This document shows, piece by piece, positions 37,604 to 47,378 of a stretch of 64,000 nt of DNA. The notes beneath the pieces are model-generated. The model was not told where the DNA came from. It was given only the letters and a program-made list of their open reading frames with translations, and made no database searches. Numbering within the stretch: the first letter of the stretch is position 1; each line of letters starts with the position of its first letter. Position numbers and translations under genes: made by a program. The stretch comes from Flavobacterium dauae (lineage in GTDB: Bacteria; Bacteroidota; Bacteroidia; Flavobacteriales; Flavobacteriaceae): assembly GCF_004151275.2 (NCBI RefSeq), contig NZ_CP130821.1, forward strand, positions 1,674,001 to 1,738,000, read 5' to 3'.

Positions 37604-39445
37604 TTGAAAAAATATCTTCTGTACTTACTTTTCTTTAATTGCTTTTGCTGTTGTGATACGTTTGCACAAACGAATGACAGTATTAATGATACCCAAAAGC
37701 AAATGGAAAAAATAGAAGACTTATCAAAAAAAAGTAAGTTAACCCAACAACTACATAAGTTGCTTTTTAGAAAAAAACCAAAGAATGTTAATACAAACAT
37801 ACAAGCGGTTAAACAAGCAGATATTGATTATAATTTTGAACAATTTCAAGGAAAAATCATTCGCAATATTCATATAGAAACGTACGACCCGTTTGGTTTT
37901 TCTATTTATGATTCAACGCGTGTTCCTAAAAAACAAGTCGAAAAATTAGGAAACCGTCTACATTTAAAAACCAAACAGTTTACCGTTCGCAGTCTATTAC
38001 TTTTCAAACGCAACCAATCTTTAGATTCTATAAAAATGAAAGAATCTGAACGTTTATTACGTACCCAGCGTTACATTCGTAGAGTTTCTGTAAAACCCAT
38101 TGCTATTTCAGAAAATTCCGATTCGGTAGATGTCAGCATAAAAGTTTTAGATGCGTGGAGCTGGTATCCCACCGGATCTTTATCAACTTCAAGCGGTCGG
38201 TTAAGTTTAACCAATCGCAATTTTGCCGGTTTGGGTCATTATTTTAACAATCAGTACCGTACCCGTTTTAAAGAAGGACGCCACGCTTACCGTGCCCAAT
38301 ATCAAATAAATAACATTGCGCAAACGTTTATTGATGCCGGTATTTATTACAATTTAGATTTAGCAGAAAATTATATCAAACAACTATATATAAATCGTAG
38401 ATTTTACACGCCAATGACCCGTTGGGCGGGTGGTTTTACAATGTATCAAACATTTGCACGAGACTCTGTACCTAATTTAGAAGGAGTCCGAAAGATGGAA
38501 AATTTTAAATCAAACGATTTTGATTTGTGGGTTGGTCATTCAAAACCTTTGTATTATCGTTACAACAATTTACATAAGGTGCAAACAAACCTGATTACAT
38601 CGTTGCGGTATTATTCAAAAAATTATACCGAACATCCGGTTGGCGAATACGATCCATACAACTATTACACCAATCAAAAATTGTATTTGGCAACAGTTGG
38701 TTTGGCTTCAATTAACTACGTGCAAGACCGTTATATTTTTTATTATGATATGATTGAAGATATTGCCGTTGGTAAAACCTTTATGCTAACAGGCGGATTT
38801 CAACAAAAAAACAATATAAACCGTCCGTATATTGGTGCACAGTTTGCTTTGGGAAAATACACTAAACACGGTTATTTTGGCGGAGAAGTTCAGTGGGGAA
38901 GTTACATTAACGATAAACGTTTTGAAGAAGGTGTTTTTAGGATTGAGGGTTTGTATTTTTCTAAGCTGTATCATTGGGGACGTTGGGGTTTCAGACATTT
39001 TTTTAATCCCGAAATCGTTATTGGTTTAAACCGTTGGGATTATGCTATGGATAAAATTACCTTGAACGGAGTGTATGGAATTGATGGTTTTGACAGTTAC
39101 GAACTGCGCGGAACTAAAAAAGTTTTATTGAATTTTCAAATTCAATCTTATGCTCCGTACGAGTGGCTGGGCTTTAGATTCAGTCCGTTTTTTAGTACTT
39201 CCGTAGGTTTTATGGGCGATAACGACAATACGTTTGTTACCAAAGATATGTACAGCAAAATTGGTTTAGGCGTTGTAATTAGTAACGATTATTTGGTTTT
39301 TAGTAATTTTCAGTTTTCTTTGGCGTTTTATCCAAGTATTCCGGGTAACGGACACAATATTTTTAAAACCAACAATCTTAGAAATACAAATTTTGGTTTG
39401 CAACAGTTTGATTACGGCAAACCGGAATTGGTACCTTATAATTAA
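37604..39445 (+). CDS. outer membrane beta-barrel protein with POTRA-like N-terminus
   Basis: The protein has 613 residues. A signal peptide (1-21) contains four Cys (NCFCCCD) before a FAQ cleavage site. A predicted coiled segment follows, then a POTRA-like part (about 85-185: IIRNIHIETYDPFGFSIYD, LLRTQRYIRRVSV, SVDVSIKVLDAW) and a barrel (about 190-613) with alternating strands such as GRLSLTNRNFAGLGHYF. This resembles the BamA/TamA (Omp85) superfamily, but I cannot assign a subfamily. There is no ATG at the signal peptide; the start is TTG followed by AAAAAA. Its terminator is shared with the convergent GlmU-like gene. Confidence 0.85.
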   Translation: MKKYLLYLLFFNCFCCCDTFAQTNDSINDTQKQMEKIEDLSKKSKLTQQLHKLLFRKKPKNVNTNIQAVKQADIDYNFEQFQGKIIRNIHIETYDPFGFSIYDSTRVPKKQVEKLGNRLHLKTKQFTVRSLLLFKRNQSLDSIKMKESERLLRTQRYIRRVSVKPIAISENSDSVDVSIKVLDAWSWYPTGSLSTSSGRLSLTNRNFAGLGHYFNNQYRTRFKEGRHAYRAQYQINNIAQTFIDAGIYYNLDLAENYIKQLYINRRFYTPMTRWAGGFTMYQTFARDSVPNLEGVRKMENFKSNDFDLWVGHSKPLYYRYNNLHKVQTNLITSLRYYSKNYTEHPVGEYDPYNYYTNQKLYLATVGLASINYVQDRYIFYYDMIEDIAVGKTFMLTGGFQQKNNINRPYIGAQFALGKYTKHGYFGGEVQWGSYINDKRFEEGVFRIEGLYFSKLYHWGRWGFRHFFNPEIVIGLNRWDYAMDKITLNGVYGIDGFDSYELRGTKKVLLNFQIQSYAPYEWLGFRFSPFFSTSVGFMGDNDNTFVTKDMYSKIGLGVVISNDYLVFSNFQFSLAFYPSIPGNGHNIFKTNNLRNTNFGLQQFDYGKPELVPYN

Positions 39446-39475
39446 TAAAAGCAGTGAAAATTCACTGCTTTTATT
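39444..39475. terminator. shared terminator overlapping two stop codons
   Basis: A 15-bp perfect stem (AATAAAAGCAGTGAA and complement, 2-base loop) includes the last bases of the TAA codons of both convergent genes, with run-like ends on both strands. Confidence 0.85.
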
Positions 39476-40646
39476 GTTTCTGCCACTCTTTCGTTTCGTT
39501 AAAAATGTGGGTTAAAATATCTTCATCTAAATCGGTAAAATCAATATTACGGCGACTCATAACAATTTTAGCGGTTTCAAAAGCTTTCTTTGGTAAATAA
39601 GCTTGTGTACCTTGTGCACCACCCCACGTAAAATTTGGAATGTAATTTCTTGGAAAACCTGCCCCAAAAATATTTGCTGCCACACCAACCACTGTTCCCG
39701 TATTAAACATAGTATTGATTCCGCATTTACTGTGATCGCCCATCATTAAGCCACAAAACTGCAAACCGGTATTTTCAAAACGTTCGGTATCGTAATTCCA
39801 TAATTTAACTGATTCGTAATTATTTTTAAGGTTTGAATTGTTACTATCTGCACCAATATTACACCATTCGCCCAAAACGGCATTTCCTAAAAATCCATCG
39901 TGCCCTTTGTTTGAATACGCAAAAAGAACCGAATTATTCACTTCGCCACCCACACGAGAATGCGGACCAACCGTTGTTGCTCCGTAAATTTTTGTAGCCA
40001 GTTTTACCTGTGCATGATCGCACAAGGCAAACGGTCCGCGAATGACAGATCCTTCCATAATTTCGGCATCTTTTCCAATATAAATAGGTCCGGTGGTTGC
40101 GTTTAAGGTACAAAAATTTAAAACGGCACCTTCTTCAATAAAAATATTTTCGGCTCCTAAAACATTTACTGTTGAAGGAATTGGTTGCGATTTACGGTTT
40201 TGTGTAAGCAGTTCAAAATCATCGCGAATTGCCTGATCGTTCTTTTGAAAAATATCCCACGTATGTTCAATTTGCAAACAATCTTCTTCAATTTCTAATA
40301 AATCGTAATCCTCAAAAACTACTTCTTCCTGTTCATCTGTTGTATAAAAAGCAATAATTTCATCGTTTTGAACAATTGCCTGATTTGGCTGTAAAAACTG
40401 AATCATTTCAACTAAAACCTCATTCGGACAAAACGATGCGTTAATCATTACGTTTTCTGCCATTTCAACCATTGGGAATTTATCAGACAAATACTCTTCG
40501 GTCACCGTAGTTGTTGTAGTTCCCAAATACTTTTCCCACTTTTCGCGAATGGTTAAAATTCCAATACGGATATCGGCAACAGGTCGGGTAAATGTAAACG
40601 GCAACAAGCTGTTACGCACAGATCCATCGTATAATATGTAGTTCAT
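39471..40646 (-). CDS. GlmU family protein (putative sugar nucleotidyltransferase)
   Basis: The protein has 391 residues. The N-terminal half (1-170: MNYILYDGSVRNSLLPFTFTRP) matches the NTP_transf_4 / GlmU-like family of Bacteroidota. The C-terminal half (about 175-340) is a left-handed beta-helix of hexapeptide repeats (IGKDAEIMEGSVIRGPF and on). The classical GlmU loop GxGTRM is absent, so whether it makes UDP-GlcNAc is uncertain. It may activate a sugar phosphate for glycan synthesis. It is a single gene. Confidence 0.88.
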   Translation of the reverse strand: MNYILYDGSVRNSLLPFTFTRPVADIRIGILTIREKWEKYLGTTTTTVTEEYLSDKFPMVEMAENVMINASFCPNEVLVEMIQFLQPNQAIVQNDEIIAFYTTDEQEEVVFEDYDLLEIEEDCLQIEHTWDIFQKNDQAIRDDFELLTQNRKSQPIPSTVNVLGAENIFIEEGAVLNFCTLNATTGPIYIGKDAEIMEGSVIRGPFALCDHAQVKLATKIYGATTVGPHSRVGGEVNNSVLFAYSNKGHDGFLGNAVLGEWCNIGADSNNSNLKNNYESVKLWNYDTERFENTGLQFCGLMMGDHSKCGINTMFNTGTVVGVAANIFGAGFPRNYIPNFTWGGAQGTQAYLPKKAFETAKIVMSRRNIDFTDLDEDILTHIFNETKEWQKQ

Positions 40647-40700
40647 TTTTATGCTTTTTAAAGGCTTAAAGTTACAATTTTTTTTAAGGAAAAGGGTGAT

Positions 40701-40726
40701 AAAAATCCGATCTAACGACCGGATTT
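40701..40726 (-). terminator. terminator of ettA
   Basis: AAATCCGATC, loop TAAC and GACCGGATTT pair with one mismatch. TTTTTA follows on the minus strand. Confidence 0.7.
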
Positions 40727-40732
40727 AATATT

Positions 40733-42421
40733 TTATCGTACCAATTTTTTGTACTTGATACGTGTTGGTGCTACATCACCCAAACGTTTTTTACGGTTTT
40801 CTTCGTATTCAGAGAACGATCCTTCAAAGAAATAAACTTCAGAATCTCCTTCAAAAGCCAGAATATGCGTACAAACACGGTCTAAAAACCAACGGTCGTG
40901 CGAAATAATTACGGCGCAACCTGCAAAATTTTCCAAACCTTCTTCTAACGCTCGTAACGTATTAATATCCAAATCGTTGGTAGGCTCATCTAATAATAAA
41001 ACGTTTCCTTCCTCTTTTAAAGTCATTGCCAAGTGTAAACGGTTACGCTCACCACCCGATAATGCCGAAACTTTTTTGTTTTGATCTGATCCGGCAAAGT
41101 TAAAACGCGATAAATAAGCACGCGCATTTACCTGGCGACCACCCATCATGATTAACTCCTGACCTTCGGCAAAGTTATCGTAGATCGATTTTTCTGTATC
41201 GATATTTTTATGTGATTGATCTACATAGGCAATTTTCACGGTATCACCCACTACAAATTCGCCAGAATCGGCTTTTTGTTCATCCATAATCATACGGAAA
41301 ATAGTAGATTTACCTGCACCGTTTGGTCCAATAATTCCAACAATACCCGCTTGCGGAAGCGTAAAGTTTAAATTATCGTACAAAATTTTATCGCCGAATG
41401 CTTTTGCAACACCTTTGGCTTCAATAACATTTGTACCTAAACGCGGCCCGTTTGGAATGTAGATTTCTAACTTTTCTTCTAACTGTTTTTGATCTTCGTT
41501 CAACAAGCGATCGTAATTTTGTAAACGTGCCTTTTGTTTGGTTTGACGACCTTTTGCTCCCTGACGAACCCAGTCTAACTCACGTTCTAACGTTTTTCTA
41601 CGTTTTGATGCTGTTTTTTCTTCTTGTTCTAAACGTTTTGCTTTTTGATCTAACCAAGAAGAATAATTACCTTTCCACGGAATACCTTCTCCACGGTCTA
41701 ATTCTAAAATCCATCCGGCAACATTATCCAAGAAATAACGGTCGTGCGTTACAGCGATAATGGTTCCTTTATATTGTTGTAAATGTTGCTCTAACCAATG
41801 AACCGATTCGGCATCTAAGTGGTTGGTAGGTTCATCTAACAACAAAACATCTGGTTCTTGCAACAATAAACGACACAAAGCCACACGGCGACGTTCACCA
41901 CCCGATAGTACAGATATTGGCGTATCTGGTTCCGGGCAACGAAGTGCGTCCATAGCAACTTCTAACTTATTATCTAATTCCCACCCGCCTACTGCATCAA
42001 TTTTATCTTGTAAATCTGCCTGGCGATCCATTAATTTCTGCATTTTATCTGCATCTTCATAAACCTCTGGCAAACCAAACATATCGTTAATTTTGTTGAA
42101 TTCGTCTAAAATAGCAACAATTTCAGCCATTCCTTCACGGACTACTTCAATTACAGTTTTGGTTTCGTCTAACTGCGGTTCCTGTTCTAAATAACCAACG
42201 GTATACCCCGGTGCAAAAACCACATCGCCTTGGTAATTTTTATCGACACCTGCAATAATCTTTAATAAAGATGATTTTCCTGAACCATTTAAACCTAAAA
42301 TTCCAATTTTAGCTCCGTAGAAAAAGCTTAAATAAATATCTTTAAGCACTGTTTTGTTTGTCGATGAGTAGGTTTTACTCACTTTCGACATTGAAAAGAT
42401 TACTTTTTTATCGTCTGACAT
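40733..42421 (-). CDS. ettA: energy-dependent translational throttle protein EttA (ABC-F)
   Basis: The protein has 562 residues with two ABC ATPase domains and no membrane segment. Domain 1 has GLNGSGKSS (about 43-51) and LSGGERRRVAL; domain 2 has GPNGAGKST and LSGGERNRLHL. Between them lies the arm/linker region with a Lys/Arg-rich helical pair (about 240-310). EttA binds the ribosomal E site and gates the first peptide bond according to ATP/ADP ratio. Length and motifs match EttA and not drug-resistance ABC-F proteins. Confidence 0.95.
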   Translation of the reverse strand: MSDDKKVIFSMSKVSKTYSSTNKTVLKDIYLSFFYGAKIGILGLNGSGKSSLLKIIAGVDKNYQGDVVFAPGYTVGYLEQEPQLDETKTVIEVVREGMAEIVAILDEFNKINDMFGLPEVYEDADKMQKLMDRQADLQDKIDAVGGWELDNKLEVAMDALRCPEPDTPISVLSGGERRRVALCRLLLQEPDVLLLDEPTNHLDAESVHWLEQHLQQYKGTIIAVTHDRYFLDNVAGWILELDRGEGIPWKGNYSSWLDQKAKRLEQEEKTASKRRKTLERELDWVRQGAKGRQTKQKARLQNYDRLLNEDQKQLEEKLEIYIPNGPRLGTNVIEAKGVAKAFGDKILYDNLNFTLPQAGIVGIIGPNGAGKSTIFRMIMDEQKADSGEFVVGDTVKIAYVDQSHKNIDTEKSIYDNFAEGQELIMMGGRQVNARAYLSRFNFAGSDQNKKVSALSGGERNRLHLAMTLKEEGNVLLLDEPTNDLDINTLRALEEGLENFAGCAVIISHDRWFLDRVCTHILAFEGDSEVYFFEGSFSEYEENRKKRLGDVAPTRIKYKKLVR

Positions 42422-42543
42422 AATAACTTTAACAAATGTTATATAAACTTCAAAAATACCATTTAAAATTGGTTTAATAAAATAAATTAATCTGCTTGCA
42501 AATAAAAAAGCATTTTGTATTTTTACGATTAAAATATAGAAAT

Positions 42544-42756
42544 ATGGAATTTACAGAGAACTTTAAAAAGTCGAATAACTTTAGAATTAACGGTCAGATG
42601 CTTTATATAACTGATGCAAATGGTCATGAATTAGAACTTTTTGTTGGGGAAGAAGTAGAAACGGCAAGATGGAGCGACGAAGGCAGATTAATTGTTGTTT
42701 TAAAAGGTGGTGCTGTTCGATCGTACGAAAACGAGGTGAATTATATTAAAATATAA
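42544..42756 (+). CDS. hypothetical protein, 70 residues
   Basis: The small protein starts at ATG 42544 (MEFTENFKKSN). It is a strand-rich sequence (RINGQMLYITDANG, LELFVGEEVETARWSDEGRL, VVLKGGAVRSY), probably one small beta-barrel or sheet, with no signal. A perfect 15-bp terminator follows at once. The frame extends 16 codons upstream, but that part looks like promoter sequence. I do not recognise the family. Confidence 0.7.
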   Translation: MEFTENFKKSNNFRINGQMLYITDANGHELELFVGEEVETARWSDEGRLIVVLKGGAVRSYENEVNYIKI

Positions 42757-42786
42757 AAACAGAACTTTTAAAAGTTCTGTTTTTAT
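42755..42786 (+). terminator. terminator of the 70-residue gene
   Basis: AAAAACAGAACTTTT directly joined to its complement and a T-run. It begins at the stop codon. Confidence 0.85.
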
Positions 42787-42849
42787 AATGTTATTTTTTG
42801 GTTAAGTTTTTATAAATTCGGATTTTTGCCGTGCAATTTGGTAAAAATT

Positions 42850-44703
42850 ATGAATAAAACTAAAAATACACTTAACCTTTTTATCCAACGATTCCTTTTA
42901 TTGGTAATTATTTATCAATTAATCCGAGTAGGATTTTATCTTTACAACCAATCTTTTTTTCCTGAAATAAACAGTAAAGTCTTTATTGGCGGGCTTTTAT
43001 TTGACTTGTCGGCCTTGGGTTATATCAATCTGCTTTTTGCTATTCTTCATTTAATTCCCGGAAAATTTCAGCAAAACAAAACGTACCAAAAGTTCCTTTT
43101 CACAAGTTTCTTTTTAGTGAACGGAATTTTTATGTGTATGAATTTTATCGATTATGAATATTTTAGGTTTGTAGGCAGACGAAGTTCTTTTAGTATGATT
43201 ACAGCCGAAGGAATGACTAACGAAATTGGCGGATTAATTGTTTCTTATTTTGTAGATTACTGGCAAATTCCGCTTTTTATGGCAACAACTTTAATCCTTT
43301 GTTGGTTTTTGCTTAAAAGAATAAAATTTCAAAACATAAAAAGTTCTTCCACTTTAAAATCTTCTGTTACACTTTTCTTGATTTTAGGTTTATTGTTTGC
43401 CGCCGGACGAGGCGTTGGTCGCAAACCCCTTAGAATTGTAGATGCTTCTAAATACGGTCCAATAGGAACTTCGGCTTTAGTTCTCAACACACCGTTTACG
43501 GTTATGAAGACACTTAGCAAAAAAGAAAACCTTAAAGAAAAACACTATTTTGATGATAAAGAAGCCGCAGCCATTTTTAATCCTATTCAAACCTTTAATT
43601 ACGAAACGGCAAACAAAAAAAATGTTGTTTTGCTGATATTAGAAAGTTTTGGAAGAGAAAATATCCAACGCGGACAAACGCCTTTTCTGGACTCGCTAAT
43701 TACAAAGAGTTATTTTTTTGAAAACGGATTTGCCAACGGAAAATTATCAATTGATGCAGTTCCTTCAACTATTTCAAGTGTTCCAAGTTTAATGAACAAA
43801 AGTTTTATTTCATCGAGTTATGCAGTAAATAATATTTACGGATTACCTAAAATATTAAAAGATAACGGCTACGACACGTCATTTTTTCACGGTGCTTTTA
43901 ATGGCAGTCAAAACTTTGACCAATACGCTGCTGTTGCCGGTTTTGATAAGTATTATGGTAAAAACGAATACAAAGGTCCGGAATCTTTCGATGGAAAATG
44001 GGGCGTTTTCGATGAAGATTTTTTACAATTCTTTGCCAAAGAATTAACCTCTTTTAAACAACCGTTTTTTACCACGTTATTTACCATTTCATCGCACGCA
44101 CCTTTTACAATTCCTAAAAAATACAAAGGAAAATTTCCAAAGGGAAGAACCGAAATCCACGAATCTATTGCTTATTCAGATTTTGCCTTGAAAAAATTCT
44201 TTGAATCTGCTAAAAAAATGCCTTGGTATAACAATACCATTTTTGTAATTACTTCAGATCACACTTCGTCAACCGGCGAAGAACCAAAATACAAAAACAA
44301 TGTAGGCAAATTCCGGATCCCGATTTTATTTTATGTACCGGGTAACGAAACAATGGTTGGAATTAACGAAAAGAATTTTCAGCAAATTGATATTTTGCCA
44401 AGCTTAATGGATTATTTACAATTGAATACCAAAATTATAAGCTACGGAAAATCATATCAATCAACTCAAGATTTCGTTGTAAATTATTTAGATAATGTTT
44501 ATAATTTAGAAATGGGTGATTTTTATTTAGCTTTCGATGGAACTAAAACATTAGGGCTTTATAACTGGAAAAAAGATCCGTTGCTAAAAACAAATCTGAC
44601 CGATAAAGAACCTAAAACGAAAGAAAAAATGGAGCGTTTTATAAAAGCGTATATTCAATCTTTTAATCACAGAGTTTCAAAAAATAAATTAACGATTCAG
44701 TAA
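42850..44703 (+). CDS. LTA synthase-like alkaline-phosphatase superfamily membrane enzyme
   Basis: The protein has 617 residues from ATG 42850 (MNKTKNTLNL); the earlier TTG frame is a shadow. Five membrane helices occupy the first 190 residues and a sulfatase-fold domain (about 265-540) faces the periplasm. Metal-site motifs are VVLLILESFGREN, the FANGKLSIDAVPST nucleophile region (a Ser here, where LtaS has Thr), ITSDHTS and ISSHAPF. Family members transfer phosphoglycerol or phosphoethanolamine to glycans or lipids. In a Gram-negative flavobacterium the acceptor is unknown. Confidence 0.88.
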   Translation: MNKTKNTLNLFIQRFLLLVIIYQLIRVGFYLYNQSFFPEINSKVFIGGLLFDLSALGYINLLFAILHLIPGKFQQNKTYQKFLFTSFFLVNGIFMCMNFIDYEYFRFVGRRSSFSMITAEGMTNEIGGLIVSYFVDYWQIPLFMATTLILCWFLLKRIKFQNIKSSSTLKSSVTLFLILGLLFAAGRGVGRKPLRIVDASKYGPIGTSALVLNTPFTVMKTLSKKENLKEKHYFDDKEAAAIFNPIQTFNYETANKKNVVLLILESFGRENIQRGQTPFLDSLITKSYFFENGFANGKLSIDAVPSTISSVPSLMNKSFISSSYAVNNIYGLPKILKDNGYDTSFFHGAFNGSQNFDQYAAVAGFDKYYGKNEYKGPESFDGKWGVFDEDFLQFFAKELTSFKQPFFTTLFTISSHAPFTIPKKYKGKFPKGRTEIHESIAYSDFALKKFFESAKKMPWYNNTIFVITSDHTSSTGEEPKYKNNVGKFRIPILFYVPGNETMVGINEKNFQQIDILPSLMDYLQLNTKIISYGKSYQSTQDFVVNYLDNVYNLEMGDFYLAFDGTKTLGLYNWKKDPLLKTNLTDKEPKTKEKMERFIKAYIQSFNHRVSKNKLTIQ

Positions 44704-44752
44704 ATATTAATTTGTATTTTCGTAAAATGTATAAAGTAAAAGGATATTAGGT

Positions 44753-45259
44753 ATGTCAAAAAATAAGATTCCCACAATAAATCAAATGAATTGGTTTTCT
44801 ACAATTCCTCAATTAATTTTTATGGGAATTCTTATTATCTTCTATTATTTATTAAATATTAATGATCCCATTCTTTGGGGAGCATTAACTTATTTGGTAT
44901 TATCTTATGGATTAAAGTTTTTTTTCGCTAAAGATCACAACAAAGGAATTAAGCTTATAAAATTGAATGATTATACTGAAGCAATCAATTCGTTCGAAAA
45001 AAGTGTTGAATATTTTCAGAAAAACAGATGGATTGATAAATATAGATTCTTAACTCTTTTATCTTCATCAAACTTAAGTTACATAGAAATGGATTTAAAT
45101 AATATTGCTTTTTGTTATGCCCAAATAGGCAACGGCGATCAAGCAAAATATTATTATCAAAAAGTTCTAAATGAATTTCCAGATAGTACTCTTGCAAAAA
45201 CGGCACTTAATATACTTAAATCAGGCGAAAATATAGTAAGTAAAAAAACAATTTTCTAA
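44753..45259 (+). CDS. membrane-anchored TPR protein
   Basis: The protein has 168 residues. Two membrane helices (about 17-38 and 42-58) precede a cytoplasmic or periplasmic helical region with TPR character: AINSFEKSVEYFQKN (about 78-92) and NIAFCYAQIGNGDQAKYYYQKVLNEFP (about 122-148). TPR repeats mediate protein contacts, so it is probably a scaffold. It stands before a glycosyltransferase gene with 47 bases between. No specific role is known. Confidence 0.75.
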   Translation: MSKNKIPTINQMNWFSTIPQLIFMGILIIFYYLLNINDPILWGALTYLVLSYGLKFFFAKDHNKGIKLIKLNDYTEAINSFEKSVEYFQKNRWIDKYRFLTLLSSSNLSYIEMDLNNIAFCYAQIGNGDQAKYYYQKVLNEFPDSTLAKTALNILKSGENIVSKKTIF

Positions 45260-45281
45260 TAAGGTTAAACATATATTTCCT

Positions 45282-45289
45282 TAGATTTG
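45282..45289 (+). promoter_or_regulatory. promoter -7 element for the GT9 gene
   Basis: TAGATTTG matches the consensus 17 bases before the ATG. No -33 TTG stands out. Confidence 0.4.
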
Positions 45290-45306
45290 TTCAACAATAC
45301 GATGAT

Positions 45307-46371
45307 ATGAAGATTTTAGTAATTCAGCACAAAATGATAGGCGATGTTTTGATTTCCTCTTTGTTGTGCGAAAATCTCAAAAAAGCTTTTCCTAATGTGG
45401 TTGTTCATTACTTAATAAACAGTAACACATTGCCTGTTCTTGAAAACAATCCGTATATTGACCAATTGATTGTTTTTAACGAAAACGAAACTAAAGGTTT
45501 ATTAAAACTGATTCGTTTTAGCAAAAAAATCAATAAAAACACGTACGATGTTGTTATTGATGCTTACTCTAAAATGCAAAGCTGGATAAATGTTTTTATA
45601 AACAATGCACCTAAAAAAATTTCGTATAAAAAGCCTTTCAGAACGTTTTTATATACCAATAATATAATTAAACACAGCCAACCAAAATCGCACTTGGGTT
45701 TGGCAATTGAACATCGTTTAGCATTGTTAAAACCTTTAGGGATTGAAAAACCTTTAGTAACAGAACCCAAATTATATTTAACCGAAAAAGAAGTTGAAAA
45801 AGCTCGAAAAAGCTTAAAAGAACATTTGGTAAATACTGACAGAAAAACCGTAATGATTAGCTTACTGGGGTCAGATCCTACCAAAACCTATCCGTTGGAA
45901 AAAATGGCACAAATGGTCGATTTTTTAGGATTGAATTACAATGTTAATATTTTGTTTAATTATTTTCCATCGCAAAAAAATCAAGCAAAAGAAGTTTATA
46001 ATCAATTATCAGCCGAAACACAATCTAAAATTTATTTTGATTTATTGGGCGGCGATTTACGTTCGTTTATAGCTTTGGCAAACGAATGCGACTTGATTAT
46101 CGGTAACGACGGCGGTGCAATCAATATGTCTAAAGCTTTAGGAAAAAGAACATTTATTGTTTTTTCGCCTTGGATCGACAAAAATGTCTGGGCTACTTTT
46201 GAAGACGGCATTAATCATACAAGTGTTCATTTAAAAGATTATTTCCCCGAAGAACTGAAAGGGTTATCTAACAAAAAAATAAAAAAACAGGTCGATAGAT
46301 TTTACGCGCTTTTAGAATTTGATTTATTTAAAGAAAAGTTAAGAAATTTTCTTAATTTGCATTTAAAATAG
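45307..46371 (+). CDS. glycosyltransferase family 9 (heptosyltransferase-like)
   Basis: The protein has 354 residues in a GT-B fold: IQHKMIGDVLISSLLCENLK (about 5-24) and the donor-site ISLLGSDPTKTYPLEKMAQMV (about 184-204), NECDLIIGNDGGAINMSKALGKRTFIVF (about 257-284). GT9 enzymes add heptose or a related sugar to the lipopolysaccharide inner core in the cytoplasm. With the following GT2 and kinase genes this suggests an LPS core cluster. The exact sugar is unknown. Confidence 0.9.
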   Translation: MKILVIQHKMIGDVLISSLLCENLKKAFPNVVVHYLINSNTLPVLENNPYIDQLIVFNENETKGLLKLIRFSKKINKNTYDVVIDAYSKMQSWINVFINNAPKKISYKKPFRTFLYTNNIIKHSQPKSHLGLAIEHRLALLKPLGIEKPLVTEPKLYLTEKEVEKARKSLKEHLVNTDRKTVMISLLGSDPTKTYPLEKMAQMVDFLGLNYNVNILFNYFPSQKNQAKEVYNQLSAETQSKIYFDLLGGDLRSFIALANECDLIIGNDGGAINMSKALGKRTFIVFSPWIDKNVWATFEDGINHTSVHLKDYFPEELKGLSNKKIKKQVDRFYALLEFDLFKEKLRNFLNLHLK

Positions 46372-46372
46372 A

Positions 46373-46380
46373 TAGTTTTG
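46373..46380 (+). promoter_or_regulatory. promoter -7 element for the GT2 gene at 46414
   Basis: TAGTTTTG matches the consensus 33 bases before the TTG start. A TTTG lies 13 bases further upstream, which is too close for a normal -33, so confidence is modest. Confidence 0.35.
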
Positions 46381-46413
46381 CCTTATTAAAACATTCATTA
46401 AAAACAACACCTT

Positions 46414-47169
46414 TTGAGTACAAAGATTTCTGCATTGGTAATTACTCTTAACGAAGCAAAAAATATACGGGATTTAGTAAATAATCTGGATTTTGCCGAT
46501 GAAATTATTATTGTAGATTCTTATAGTACCGATGAAACTTTGGCTATTTTAAAAGAATTTTCTAATATAAAAGTGTATCAACATACATTTCAAGATTTTT
46601 CTTCTCAAAGAAATATTGCCTTAAAATACGCTGCACACAACTGGATTTTGTTTATTGATGCCGATGAAAGAATTTCTGAAAACCTTAGAAACGAAATCTT
46701 AAAAACCGTTTCTTTAAATGAAACCAAACAAGGATATTATTTTAAACGTAAGTTTTATTTTTTAGATCGGCCTATGGGGTTTTCGGGTTTAAGAACCGAT
46801 AAAAATTTACGTCTTTTTAAAAAAGAAGGTGCACAATACCGCGGTTTGGTTCACGAAAAATTAAACATTGCCAATACCGGAACATTACAAAATTACTTAA
46901 CGCATTATTCTTACAGCAGTTATGGGCATTTTAAAGATAAAGTTGTTTATTATAACAAACTTAAAGCCTTAGAAAAAATAAAAAAAGGCGTAAAACCCTC
47001 TGTTTTTATGTCTATTTTTCATCCTGTTTATACTTTTTTAAACCGTTATTTTTTTCGTTTAGGAATTTTAGACGGCAAAAAAGGATACATTATCTCTAAA
47101 ATTTACGCACAGGCAATTAACGAACGTTATAAAGAAATGTTTAGATTGATGAAAGAACAAGCTAAGTAG
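46414..47169 (+). CDS. glycosyltransferase family 2 (WaaE/KdtX-like)
   Basis: The protein has 251 residues. SALVITLNEAKNIRD (6-20), IIIVDSYSTDET (31-42) and the metal motif D82-A-D84 in ILFIDADERI fit the small WaaE-type enzymes that add glucose to LPS inner core. No membrane segment is present. Translation starts at TTG 46414: no ATG occurs in the conserved N-terminus. It lies 42 bases after the GT9 gene on the same strand. Confidence 0.88.
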   Translation: MSTKISALVITLNEAKNIRDLVNNLDFADEIIIVDSYSTDETLAILKEFSNIKVYQHTFQDFSSQRNIALKYAAHNWILFIDADERISENLRNEILKTVSLNETKQGYYFKRKFYFLDRPMGFSGLRTDKNLRLFKKEGAQYRGLVHEKLNIANTGTLQNYLTHYSYSSYGHFKDKVVYYNKLKALEKIKKGVKPSVFMSIFHPVYTFLNRYFFRLGILDGKKGYIISKIYAQAINERYKEMFRLMKEQAK

Positions 47170-47378
47170 ATAAAAGAAAATAGACAAAAGATAAAAGACT
47201 TAATATTTGTTGTTTATTTTTTTTTACCACAGATATAATTTTATAGATTAAAGTTTATAATAATTAAATTTTCTCAGATTTTGAATCCTTTACTTGTAAT
47301 AAAGCATAAAAATTTGTGCAGCTGTGAAAATTATATAATACACTACGCTTTTTTAGTTACTTACTGTAGTTTAAAAAA
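47170..47378. other. intergenic region between convergent glycan genes
   Basis: Two hundred bases of AT-rich sequence with no ORF. It contains TACCACAGATATAATT near 47223 and TTGTGCAGCTGTGAAAA near 47313, remnants of a CCACAGAT-type extragenic repeat also seen at 60480. No clear terminator is visible for either convergent gene. Confidence 0.5.

Noticed and set aside
42826..42849. An earlier TTG start for the LTA-synthase-like protein
   Set aside because: The eight added residues (MPCNLVKI) precede the normal ATG-led membrane helix and have no family support.
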